64,000 nt of DNA from Echinometra lucunter (taxonomy: Eukaryota > Echinodermata > Echinoidea > Camarodonta > Echinometridae): the NCBI GenBank assembly GCA_029962745.1, contig CM057171.1, positions 18,112,171 to 18,176,170 on the forward strand, read 5' to 3'. This document shows, in pieces, positions 43,723-54,989 of this stretch; the stretch's first letter is position 1, and every line of letters starts with the position of its first letter. A model generated the notes under the pieces. The model saw only the letters and a list, made by a program, of their open reading frames with translations. It searched no databases and was not told the origin of the DNA. The position numbers and the translations under genes were made by a program.

Positions 43723-44579
43723 GCCTATTTCATTTCAGTCTGCATGTACATGTTTATAATTACTGTTCGAAAGGCAAGATGAAATGCGAAATTATATAGA
43801 AAGATAGAGAGTGAGGGGGGGGGGGGGTGGAGAGAGCGAGGGGGAGGGGAGGGGGAGGGGAGAAGGGGGAGGTGGAGGTAGGAGTACAGTGACAGAGCAA
43901 TTTCTCTTGCCTTGCTGAGCTGAATTGATAAATCAGTGTTGCCGACGCTGTTTATCAGTTTTGCCTACGATGGTGACTTCCATTATGCTCAGATTCTGGC
44001 CGAAGAAACATCGATTTTGTACAATTATATGCAAATAACAGGGTGAGGGTGAGAACCAACGCAATCCGGTTTCTCTCTATAAACAACGTCACAGATGCCG
44101 AGCTTGGCTGGACCCTTTGAAATTTCGTCATCCTTCAAACTAGCGATTACACCTTGGCACGCAATTCATGTAATAGTCGTATAATTGAGACCTTATAAGC
44201 GCATTACATTTTAACCCGCTCAAAGTCTTACTGAATGATTACAAAATAAAAGTATATTCAAGTAAAACAAAATTATTATAATTTATACTCATTGCGTTAT
44301 TCCTTAATTATTAGCTTTGATAATTTTTTGTCCATTTGTATTGCAGAAAACAATGAAAGATGACATCATAATATGTAACGGGTTTTTGGATTAAGCCTAA
44401 CTGAAATGCGTTGGGTATGCATATTCACAGCAACATATCGGCTTAAGTACACTCGAGGACACACCTCCATAATACTGCTTAGTGATTGGTCAATTTTGGG
44501 GGCTCGGCAGAGGCTCGCCCGATGGTGTGTCGCGTCATTATGGTAACTTGCCATCTGACGATGTGATGTATTGTAAATG

Positions 44580-44700
44580 AATACATCGTTGTTTACTGTA
44601 AAACCTGCGTTGAACGAAATAAGACTTCGGATGACCGATCGTCCCGATTCGCATTTTTGCTAATGACGGAGTAGAGTTTCTTCACTATTTCTGCCACAGG
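44580..44700 (+). other. Candidate untranslated first exon with strong donor
   Basis: A less AT-rich stretch ending TCTGCCACAG followed by GTAAGCTTC at 44701 is a near-consensus 5' splice site. No coding frame is evident. It might begin a plus-strand transcript whose later exons I cannot recognise. Confidence 0.2.
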
Positions 44701-46001
44701 TAAGCTTCTTCATACTCGACTTCTTTACTCTAAATTTAACTGACACATTTTGTAATTAAGGGTTTGATTGAGGGCTCATTAAGAGCCTAATTAAAGCAGA
44801 TGAGTTGGATCTTGATTCATGTTTACTGACCTTGCATTGCGCTGCGGACGTGGCGTTTTGGAGGACATTGGTTAAACAGAATAAAAGGAGTATTATTTCA
44901 GTAGATCTCGTCGAACATTTTTTCCTGATATACATTTTCCAAAATACATTGCTTAAATACATGTAGTTTAGCTGTAGTATGTTGGTAGTGTTGAATAGTG
45001 TGTGGTGAATGCTGTTCCATTTCCAAGTTGAGTGACTGTGCCCCATCCCAAAATATTTGAATCCTTATTTGTTGATTGTGCCTCTTTCCTGTCATAAAAT
45101 CGGATTGGAAAGACATGATAAACTGCGACAGGATTTCGAAGATATGGCAGAATTATTAGTGTCAGGATGTGTAGACGTGCGCCATCAGAATGATATGTAC
45201 TGGTACTGTACAACATAATGTCGCTCTAAAAATGGTTACATTTTCTATGATGTTGTCAATGGCAAAACCCACTGCGTAATAACTATTAGGGTTTAATAGT
45301 AGATTTATAACATTTATTCTCATTCATAGCATATCATTTGATAAATTGAATAAAAGTTGTATCGGATCTTATCATAAAACGGCGTCAAATATCACACCGA
45401 GAAGGTGACTTTCAGGATAGTGCGAATGCACAGTAAAGTCTGTTGTGGGTGGTTTCCTATGGGCGTCGTCGCAATATCAATAGTCCGAATAGTGGATCCA
45501 TGCATGCACTCGACATTATAATCTCTTTTCATCACTACTCTCGGACTGCGAGCAAACAGCGAAGATTAATCTTCTCTTTTTAAGGGGTGGAAGTTCCCCA
45601 AAATACAAAATGTACATGGGCTTGTTCATTGTTATGCCTTTTGTATCCAGCGGAGATATCGACTTTGAAGCGTGACAATTCAGAAATTTAGGGAAAGAAT
45701 CACCAACTGGAATGTAAAGTATGGTACTATTGTTTAAAAAGGAGGGAAAAGGAAACATCGACTACTACATATAATATATTGTACAGATATTCTGCTGTAC
45801 TACAGATAACATAATCTACAGTTCTACGTGTAATCATTAGAAATTCGGTCGTATAATCCTGCTTTATCCAAGTGCACTGTATACCAGAAGTTTGAGCATT
45901 TTTGCACGTTTTGCGACATGACGGTTACATTTTCATGAAAAGAACTTGAGAAGGAGAGGGAGGAAGGAGAACGACTGATAGATAGGTAAGAGGGAGGGAG
46001 A

Positions 46002-46033
<32 letters not shown>

Positions 46034-46681
46034 AAGAAAGAGAAAGTCGTGTAATCCTTCATGGAGAAATTAATATGATTCATGTGACCTGGCATGTATA
46101 TCCTTTGTACAGAATACGATGATTTGCCTGCAAAAATAAGAAAAATGAGGGAAAGAAATGAACAAACAGCAACTTTGTGTTGACATGCACCTGTGTTGAA
46201 ATTCATTGCTACTAAAGGCTTCTGTCAAGCTTTTTTTTGTTGTTGTTGTTGAAATGTTAATCCTGTAATTGTGTCAGGATTTCATTTCAGTAAATTTGGA
46301 ATTGAACTGAACTGTATGAATTAAGTCTGATTCAAATACTCATGACGTGTGCCATTTGTCTCATCGATTTTGTGTACTTTGTTATCCTTCCTTCGAAGTG
46401 TACATTGAAAATGTATGATCACACACGCACGGTGAGCTATAGTAGTTCGTACGTCAATATTTAGCGCTAATCAGTAAATGCGGTCGACAGTACACGATAG
46501 GGGTAGATTCCATACCTCTGTCCGATTACCAGATCAATGTGATCCAGTTTTCAGGCTAGGTACATTATATGTAGGAAATTGTCTTGTGCTGGAGAATTGA
46601 CCCTAGAGATACAATATTTCACCCATCCAGTACCACATCCAATGATCCCATAAATTGAGGGCGAACAAGTATAGTGCGTGC

Positions 46682-46926
46682 TACTCTCTTTTAAGGGTGA
46701 ATTTCAGAAAAGAGTGAATTTAGAGTGAATTAAGAGTAAAAATTGTGACATTCACTCTTTATTCACTCTTTAAAGGGTGACCACAGTGATCACTCAAAAT
46801 TTTTGAGCGATCACTGAGATCACCCCTAAACGAGTGAATTTACTCTTAATTCACTCTAAATGCACTCTTTTCTTAAATTCACCCCTAACAGAGTGAATGC
46901 GTTCACTTATTTTTTTAAAGAGAGTA
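46682..46926. mobile_element. 'AGAGTGAATT' foldback MITE (245 bp)
   Basis: Left arm TACTCTCTTTTAAGGGTGAA and right arm, inverted, TACTCTCTTTAAAAAAATAA...GGGGTGAATTTAAGAAAAGA, each arm about 110 bp with repeated TTCACTC / GAGTGAA words; the centre is GATCACTCAAAATTTTTGAG. Confidence 0.8.
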
Positions 46927-47649
46927 CATTTTGTACCATATTATGCATGCCTTTGCGAGAATTTAAGGCTCTGTAGATTAAAGTGACTTTGAAAAGCTCG
47001 GTAATTAAAAAAAAAAAGAACTAAACTGAAACGGACATTTTGATAATGATCGAATGAAACAGTTTTCCGGAAATTTTTTGGAAAAAAGAATAAGCGCATC
47101 GAATATGAGCAACTGTTTTAATACATCTGATCCTCTTAAACACATTATTGCTGTTAGAACTTTACTTGTCGATGAAAAGGTTCAATAAGTGCGGCCCAGT
47201 TTTGTCTTCATGGTAACCAAATAAATAACCCTACGCAGAGAATTTTACAATATAGGCCTACCACACGCTATCCAGGGGAAGGGTGGGGGGTAATCCCCTC
47301 ACCTTTGACGCACCCCAACAATGGAAGATAAAAATCGACCCATGAATGTACTGGGGAAAAAAAATCCATTATCATCTCTTTGTCATTCAACGAATAACAG
47401 CACCCTACCTGTAATTTTGTTGATTCTATCAATCAATCTATTTATAGAGCTGTATGCGTGGAAAGATGTGCTGAAAAATAGTACATGTACCTGCAGAATT
47501 AAAAGTGGAAGTCATAAGAAAGAAATGCTAACAATATTTTATCTTGTGATTAAAGCAGTTTGGGTGGTGGCAACCTGCATGTGACAGGCATTTGCGCTAT
47601 ACCGGTATATGATTTCGAAGCTGGATTGATTGCTGTGGCGATGATTGGG

Positions 47650-47676
47650 GGTGGGGGGGGGGGGGGGGGGGGTGGG
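47650..47676. repeat. G-rich homopolymer tract
   Basis: An almost uninterrupted G run of about 26 bp. Comparable runs occur at 37983-38001, 48592-48608 and 61361-61381. Confidence 0.9.
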
Positions 47677-48002
47677 GGATGCTTTGCGAATGATATTACT
47701 GAAATTTATTATTTATGATAGAGAATAATGACAAAACATTAATGCTGCCAGAATTTCTCTGGTAATGAACAAACAAAATCGGATCTCGACATAGTCTAAA
47801 CATTTATATTTGATTTTCAAAGACAATTTCAAATGTCGATTGAGCAATATTTAGCAAACAATCACACATTGCCTTTCTGACGATCATAGCTTTTCTTTTG
47901 TCCCGTCCAAACCTGGGGAATTTTCGTTGTGAAATGATGAAATCGCCCTTCAATATTATATTGATTTGTGCTTCTTATTTCAGTGTTGTACGTATGTTGG
48001 CC

Positions 48003-48238
48003 TAGTCTAGAATCTGGACTCTTTTTATGAAGTTTTTATATTCCCCGAAACAGCTGCTAAACTCACTGTACGCGTCAAGTCGAGTGATGGCGCGATCCCG
48101 AGAACTATGGAGAACCTGTCCGCCCGGACGGACAGGTTCTCGGGATCGCGCCATCACTCGACTTGACGCGTACAGTGAGTATAGCAGCTGTTTCGGGGAA
48201 TATCAAAACTTCATAAAAAGAGTCCAGATTATAGACTA
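48003..48238. mobile_element. Foldback element with 9-bp TSD (MULE-like), 236 bp
   Basis: Almost the entire element is two inverted arms: TAGTCTAGAATCTGGACTCT at the left, AGAGTCCAGATTATAGACTA at the right, with near-perfect inner pairing through GACTTGACGCG. The 9-bp direct repeat ATGTTGGCC flanks it (47994-48002, 48239-48247). A 9-bp duplication with long inverted arms fits Mutator-like elements. Confidence 0.85.
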
Positions 48239-48258
48239 ATGTTGGCCCTGTTTTCGCA

Positions 48259-48424
48259 GCCCACGGGCTCGGGCCCACGGGGTACGTCTGCAGTGAACCT
48301 GATCAAGGCTGCCACCATTGACATGACTGATGAACAACACATCCTTTTTCTCATGATAAACATGATGCTGGTGTCATGTCGGCACGTGCCCGGTCATGTG
48401 CGCAGTTCGCTGGCGTAGTGTGCC
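48259..48424 (+). other. Candidate orphan exon
   Basis: After TGTTTTCGCAG the frame starting CCC ACG GGC stays open for 52 codons (GTSAVNLIKAATIDMTDEQH then ILFLMINMMLVSC). Base composition is GC-richer than the flanks. No family is recognised; a possible donor (GTAACATC) follows at about 48468. It could be a non-coding exon. Confidence 0.25.
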
Positions 48425-49254
48425 TGGGGCAAGCAGGCACTGGGAGCCGGGAGGGGTGGTGAACAGGTAACATCATAGGGAATAGGATGACCTTGTCAAT
48501 GAGCATGATGGGTGAAGGATGGGCGAGTTTTGTCCGATTTTTTTTCCCAGTTTGCTTCCTCCTACCCTCTCTCTCTTTATTTTATCCTACGGGGGGGGGG
48601 GGGGGGGGCAAGATTGACAAAAAAATTAAGGTCAATCATACTGCACATGCCAACCCCCTGGGCATATCATCAGATCATCCCGGTGTGTAAGCCAGAAAGA
48701 AACAAGACTTTATGCTTGTTATGAAAGGCGATAGAGGCCTACAAGGAGCTGGAGCGTTCGACGTTGACCTGATTTCTTTCTCTGTGTGTCAATATCAAGG
48801 TGAACTTGACAAATATTATTGGTTCTAGTCTATAAGCGGTCAAACTCAATTATAAATGACAATGGAAAGAAATTCGCAATTGAAAATGAATTAGATGTAA
48901 TATAATTGGAGAAATGTAACTACCACAGGCTACACAAAATTTAAAAATGAATTTCATGATTTTCTTTTTTTTTTCCAGAAGACGATATGATTTCATGACC
49001 ATCACCCAAAATAAGATCTCTATAGCTCTCTCCTCCCTCTCTCTCTTTCTCGATCTCCGACGTATATTTTTGAAAAATATCCTGTGCATATGTATATATC
49101 TGTTATTTAGATTCAAAGACACAACAAATAGGTCTACTTTGTCAAGGTCCTCGGAAACATCTTGAATATACATCTTGTGTAAACATCAGTGAGCTATGAA
49201 AAAAAGAAAAGGATATTATTGTTCACAGTTTGCGCATTCCTTGACCTCACTTCT

Positions 49255-49393
49255 GGGGAGCGTTTCATGAAGAGTTTTGTCGGTGATTTTCACTGACTAA
49301 TTTGCTTTCAGCCAATCAGATGCGAGGATTTTCAGTAGCTTATAACATTTGTCGGTGATTTTCACCGACAAAACTCTTCATGAAACGCTCCCC
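49255..49393. mobile_element. 139-bp MITE, copy 1
   Basis: GGGGAGCGTTTCATGAAGAG...CTCTTCATGAAACGCTCCCC: inverted ends of about 38 bp around a core with CAGCCAATCAGATGCGAGGA. It is the same length as the copy at 54647. Confidence 0.88.
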
Positions 49394-49696
49394 TGTTTTT
49401 CTGTAATTGAATCTGAAAGATACCTCAAAGACGGACAGAAGAAAAGCTAAAGGTTTATAACATCATCAACCATCAACGAAGAATACATCAACCCCAGAAT
49501 GTGTGGGCCATTTTCTCTCTCTCTCTCTCTCTCTCTTTTAATTACTTTTAATTATTAGGCAAGGAGGAGTGGTAAGTTACGGTAAGGGTGGAGAAAAAGG
49601 GGGTGCGAAGTGGGTGCAACTTATGAAAATTCTGTTTAATCTTTTAAAAGACACACCTCCCTGTGCTGCAGAGAGCGGTTTATTTAACTATATAGA

Positions 49697-49829
49697 TAAA
49701 GAGTACATAAAGAGTGAATATCACAATTTTTACTCTTAATTCACTCTTAATTCACTCTCTTCTGAAATTCACCCCTAACAGAGTGAACGCGTCCACTCTT
49801 GTTTCTTATTTTCTATTTTTTAGAGAGTA
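49697..49829. repeat. Partial copy of the 'AGAGTGAATT' MITE
   Basis: TTTTTACTCTTAATTCACTC and ATTCACCCCTAACAGAGTGA match the right half of the element at 46682, and it ends in the same TTTAGAGAGTAC terminus. Confidence 0.75.
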
Positions 49830-50335
49830 CAGAGTGTAAGTTGAAAATATCATCTTGCGATGGAATGCCGAGCAATCTCGACTAATGAGCTATAGTTATT
49901 GTATAGCCCATAAAATAATGCATTCGGACTTCGGAGGACTTTGAGAAAAGAGGTATACTAGCAATTATAGCATATTCTCTTCTCGGAAATATCAGCTATA
50001 GACTTGCACGTAGGCCAACAATGTACAAGTACTCTGAATTATTACAGCTCTATCTGTCCAGCGATTACAGGTTCTGGCTTCTTCACCTCTGGTATATCTT
50101 TCGGGGAAACTAATGTGTCCGGTATGCATGCATCTCATTGCATGACGTCACTCGTCCGTGACGTATGAGTTATACGGCGCAATGTGTAATGAGGTGCTCG
50201 TTTACATTCTTTTGGACAGTCAGGTGGGATGACATTGATTGAGATGGATCTATCTCCTCGGGCAATTGAGGAAGAGATTGGATTGAGATGAATGGATGGA
50301 GAGATGGTGGGGGAGGGGGTAGTATGGGGCATAGA

Positions 50336-50989
50336 CAGTGGCGGCACAGGATTGTTAAAGTGGGGGGGGGGCAAATGGAGGGCAAAAGAAAATGTTGGGG
50401 GGGGGCAGGGACAGTTAATTTTTTTTTGCGTGCATGGAAAAATCGAAGCGCGAGTTTTAGTCGCTAGCGTAAATCCACTTTGAGGAGGGGGGGGATAATT
50501 GAATTTTTGGACTATTTTTTTTTCCTTTTACACACATTTTAATATCAATTTTGCGAGCGAGCGAACAAAAAATAACCGCTTTTTTGGTTTTTAATCGCAT
50601 TTTCGAATAAATATTCTGAAATATGACGAGCGAGCGAAGCGAGCGAGCCAAAAATGGCTACTTTTCTTGTTTTTAATCGTGAATCGCATTTTAGAAAAAG
50701 AAATTTAAAAATATGACGAGCGAGCGAAGCGAGCGAGCCAAAAATAACCACTTTTTTGGTTTTCAATCAAAGTTTTGAAGAGCGGAAAATGGTATTTTAG
50801 AGCACTTCACAGCTTGAATATGATGCTTATGACAACATCTACTTATTTACAAATTACTGTATAATTTTTCTTCTCAGTCCTCAAAATTTTCGGGGGGGGG
50901 GGGGCAACTGGGGGGGGGGGAGGGCAAAGCTTCTGAGTGGGTGGGCAAACGCCCCCCCATGCCCCCCCCCCCCCTTGGTGCCGCCACTG
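50336..50989. mobile_element. hAT-type non-autonomous element (654 bp, perfect 8-bp TSD)
   Basis: The inverted repeats are CAGTGGCGGCAC and GTGCCGCCACTG. The 8-bp direct repeat GGCATAGA flanks both sides (50328-50335, 50990-50997), diagnostic of hAT transposition. The interior holds G/C runs and repeated GCGAGCGAAGCGAGCGAGCC units (50629-50740). There is no transposase. Confidence 0.85.
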
Positions 50990-51409
50990 GGCATAGACAA
51001 GATAGACAAGACAGACAAGAGAGGTAAAGAGATAGATAAACCCGCGGGTGGGGGCAGTCAAATTGCTGTACAGTGCACACATGCACGCTCGGGTGCCAAA
51101 AAGGCCAAAAGCAGGAAAAAGGAGTGTTTTTTTTTTTTAAAGTTTGTAAATACGCATTTAGGGTATTGTTCTCGTTCTGAAAACAAAAAAAGAGACAGAG
51201 GCCTTGATTAGGGCATTATGTTCGAGGAGGTAAGACTCGTTTAGGGATACATTTTTTTCGACAAAATGCTCGAAAAAGAAAATAGAAAAGGATGTGATTT
51301 TTACCACTCACTAAATCTAGTTTAGGGTGGTTTTGGAAAACTCGTGGTCACACGTGTGTATACGAATATACTGACCCCCCCCCCCCCGGTTGGTAAGATG
51401 GTAGATGGC

Positions 51410-51414
<5 letters not shown>

Positions 51415-51461
<47 letters not shown>

Positions 51462-51670
51462 GGGGGTGGGGGCAGCGTAGACATGCAAGATATGATTGAG
51501 AGGTATAGTGAGGGGTGAGGTTATACTGTGAATGGAAAGGGAGGAATTCAAATAGAGAGAAAGATTAGAGAGAGAGAAAGAGAGAGAGAGAAAGAGGAAG
51601 AGAGAGAAAGAGGAAGAGATAAGATAGAGAGAGAGAGAGAAAGAGGAAGAGAGAGAAAGAGGAAGATAAA

Positions 51671-51701
<31 letters not shown>

Positions 51702-51720
51702 TAGAAATCAAGACACAGAA
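51415..51720. repeat. (GA)n-rich tract
   Basis: Runs of AG repeats at 51415-51450 and interrupted AGAGAG/AAGAGGAAG repeats at 51555-51710. Confidence 0.9.
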
Positions 51721-52163
51721 AGAGATCCTTGTCAGATAATAAATTTGATAAAAGTGAGGACAGTCAATTATTATTTTTATTAGAAATTCCCTTGATGACA
51801 AAACAGGGTACAGCTGAGTGGGAGAATTACTTACGTGTAAGTAAGATACGAATCTGAACAAAAACAATTTGTTCAGATTCGAGTTTGTTGTTGCACACGA
51901 TGAAGTAGGCGGATTGCAGAGAAATGACAGAGATAATTTAGACAAGGGAAACAGAAGTGAAAGCAAAGAATTGAATAAGGAAGACTGAAATTCTATAGAC
52001 CAATTTCACAACGCAAGAGGGCAGCAGACTGTTCGACACAGTTCGACATACTGCGGTGGGCGCTCCAACTTTTATAGTACACATGTCAATAGCGCGTTAT
52101 GTACATTCGTTCGATTTTTTGTCTATTTTGACCAATATATGCAGATTTCTTTTAATATTTGCA

Positions 52164-52430
52164 ATGAGAAATTGTCAGGGAAGTTCAGGTCGCAGCTGTG
52201 CGGTGCTCGAATGCCACAAGAATTGGAGAAAGTTTAAAAATTGGAAGCTAACTGAGTGCGAAATTCATTCGCTTTTGACTCATGAAGCCTGTTTGTGTGA
52301 GAAGCCGTACTCCCTACACAGGTTTCCGTAAGCAATGCGAAGGAATCCGTCGCCAGTGGGTAAAAACATCAACAGAAAGGACTTTGAAGTCAAGAAACAT
52401 TATCATTATGTACTTTGGTGTAAAATTTAA
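52164..52430 (+). pseudogene. THAP-type zinc-finger domain, frameshifted (transposase N-terminus)
   Basis: From ATG at 52164: SCAVLECHKNWRKFKNWKLT, then ECEIH, ACLCEKPYSLHRFP, the C-x4-C...LH-x-FP half of a THAP domain with an extra Cys/His insert. The sequence then continues in another frame (QCEGIRRQWVK) and back (NINRKDFEVKKH), matching the 'W...INR.DF' centre of the domain. Two frame changes and loss of the final C-x2-H ligand pair make it inactive. THAP domains bind transposon ends. GTAAGC directly after FP mimics a splice donor. Confidence 0.65.
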
Positions 52431-52628
52431 TGAGTGAAAACATGACTTTGTAAAAAGGGTAAGATTGAGGGCTCCCGTTTACTACGGCTTCTATGCTGCA
52501 ATCGAACTTATACACAAAACTTAGTTGAAAAACTACCGAAAGTACAAAAATACAGCGTACCTTCATCTGTCAGATATGGCCATTGTCTTACCTCATGCAC
52601 CCATGTATCCATGCTTTATTTTATTGAT

Positions 52629-54308
52629 CTAAACACAACAAAAAAAGTAACTTCACCCCTAAGGAAAATGCTGTAACTTTTTAACGAAGAGGTTTTGAGG
52701 AAAATGATTTTGCAGAAATGTTCCTACACTTATTGACCAGCTTCTATGTAAAAATGAGATTGATACGTTGAGTCATGGATGAGTGAGCATACCACTTAAA
52801 GGCAGAAATGTCACTTTTCAAAAGTCACAAGAGTCATTTATGAGGGTCTGTGAAACAAGATTTTGGCAAATTCTGTTTCTGGTGTCTGTTTAAGTGCTGT
52901 TGTTGTTTTATTATTCAATGTTTGATCGACTCACACCTATCCTGACACCTTTCACGCTCTTTCACGTTTGGGTGAGCACAGTTTTAGGGGGGAAATGGCA
53001 ATGTTCAATCCTCCTAAAATTGCAAAATCCATTAAATTTATTGCAAGAATTGACATGTAATATTGTTACTAACAAGTATCATCACGTGTTGTAGGAAGAT
53101 CAGAGGAAGCATTGGTGTCATGGTTGAGTGAGCACACTTTAAAGATGAAGCAAGAAATGCCAAAATTCCTGTGAATATGGCATTAATGCATATGCACAAT
53201 TCAATTTCAGCTCTGTATGTGTAAAAATGTGTTGCCAAGCCCCCACCCCCAAGTAAGGTTTAGAGTAATTCAAAATTTAAATGAGAACCGACCCTACACA
53301 GCCATAATGAGTGGGTTCGTAAGTGGCATATATTGCCCTTTCTAAGAAAAAAAAAAGAAGGGGGGGGGGGCTAAAGTGGAACTGTGTCCAAATTTGATAG
53401 GAATTGATATGCCTTGTGAATTGTTAAGGGTAGCAACTTTCAAATCCTTACAAAAGTAATATGGGTATATTTCATTATATTCTTTTTAAATCTCCATATG
53501 TAGGCCTACCTACTCAAGCGTGACATCATTAAAACTGTTTATTTAACAGTATAACACACGTTCAGCAAGATAACTGATATTCAATTTTCATTCACCTGAA
53601 GTAATGTCATGCTTGTCATGCAGTTGACTTTCCCCATTTCCCGTTGATATCGTGTTCACTCAACCATGCAATTTCGAGCAAAATATCAGAATAGGTTTTA
53701 GAAAGTTGATGGCGTTATACACATACAGAGCTGAAATTGAATTGTGCATATGCATTAATGCCATATTCACAGGAATTTTGGCATTTCTTGCTTCATCTTT
53801 AAGTGTGCTCACTCAACCATGACACCAATGCTTCCTCTGATCTTCCTACAACACGTGATGATACTTGTTAGTAACAATATTTCATGTCAATTCTTGCAAT
53901 AAATTTAATGGATTTTGCAATTTTAGGAGGATTGAACATTGCCATTTCCCCCCTAAAACTGTGCTCACCCAACCGTGAAAAAGCGTGAAAGGTGTCAGGA
54001 TAGGTGTGAGTCGATCAAACATTGAATAATAAAACAACAACAGCACTTAAACAGACACCAGAAACAGAATTTGCCAAAATCTTGTTTCACAGACCCTCAT
54101 AAATGACTCTTGTGACTTTTGAAAAGTGACATTTTTGCCTTTAATGTATGCTCACTCATCCATGACTCGACGTATCAATCTCATTTTTACACAGAAGCTG
54201 GTCAATAAGTGTAGGAACATTTCTGCCAAATCATTTTCCTCAAAACCTCTTCGTTAAAAAGTTGCAGCATTTTCCTTAGGGGTGAAGTTACTTTTTTGTT
54301 GTGTTTAG
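52629..54308. repeat. Long foldback: about 590-bp inverted arms, 496-bp loop
   Basis: Left arm 52629-53223 and right arm 53720-54308 are near-identical inverse copies (for example AAGTAACTTCACCCCTAAGG against CCTTAGGGGTGAAGTTACTT). The loop is 53224-53719. Words such as GTTGAGTGAGCACAC / GTGTGCTCACTCAAC recur. ORFs inside are in duplicate on opposite strands and look spurious. Confidence 0.9.
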
Positions 54309-54646
54309 AATAAAGTAAATGGAACAATATTAGGGCATATCTCATATCTTACATTCATTTTGTACACAGAGCCAATCGCGGTCAGCGCGCTTGCCCACCG
54401 CAGCAATGGCGTCGCCGATAGAGGGCCAAATACATAAACCGGAGGTGAAATTGGTCTATAGGCTGAATATGGAAATTTGAAAAAATAAGAGCTATGAACA
54501 AAGTGTATTCAGCCTATTCGAGATAATGTTTTCCCGTTCTCCCGATGGTAAATATAACATACACGTAGAATGTCTTTCTTTAGACCCTGGGTGCCAAGAT
54601 CATGAGGAAAACTATGAACACACTTGTTGAAACGCAGGACAGACCT

Positions 54647-54785
54647 GGGGAGCGTTTCATGAAGAGTTTCTCAGTGAAAATCACCGACAAATGTTATAAG
54701 CTACTGAAAATCCTTGCATCTGATTGGCTGAAAGCAAATTAGTCAGTGAAAAATCACCGACAAAACTCTTCATGAAATGCTCCCC
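54647..54785. mobile_element. 139-bp MITE, copy 2 (opposite orientation)
   Basis: Core reads ATCCTTGCATCTGATTGGCT, the inverse of copy 1, with matching GGGGAGCGTTTCATGAAGAG and ATGAAATGCTCCCC ends. Confidence 0.88.
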
Positions 54786-54989
54786 TGTTCTCAATCGGAA
54801 AACTTTTGGGGAGATGAAAATACAACATTCCACACGAGATTATTCCAACTTTTTTTTGAAATATTGATTGCGTATTGGCGTGGAAATGAGAGAGCAGAGA
54901 GGGTACATTTGATATCAAGGTGCCTTATATGCCTTTTGTAGCGTGAAATTGTCACTCTCAGTAAACTTTCATTTATACAAAACAAACAA

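Larger units (their letters stand above)
51993..54461. mobile_element. P-element-like non-autonomous transposon (2.47 kb)
   Basis: The 17-bp inverted ends CTATAGACCAATTTCAC and GTGAAATTGGTCTATAG bound the element; CTATAG may partly be a palindromic target site. A subterminal CTGCGGTGGGC word is inverted near both ends. Inside lie a THAP-domain remnant (52164-52430) and a nested foldback (52629-54308). The rest of a transposase is missing. The P-superfamily call rests on the THAP module; THAP domains also occur in other transposases. Confidence 0.65.

Noticed and set aside
52328..52340. GTAAGC after the HRFP codons as a real THAP exon donor
   Set aside because: THAP-like sequence continues directly beyond it in shifted frames, so frameshift decay explains the break better than splicing.
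52894..53238. Small ORFs within the 52629-54308 foldback
   Set aside because: The same sequence appears inverted in the other arm and no domain is recognised.
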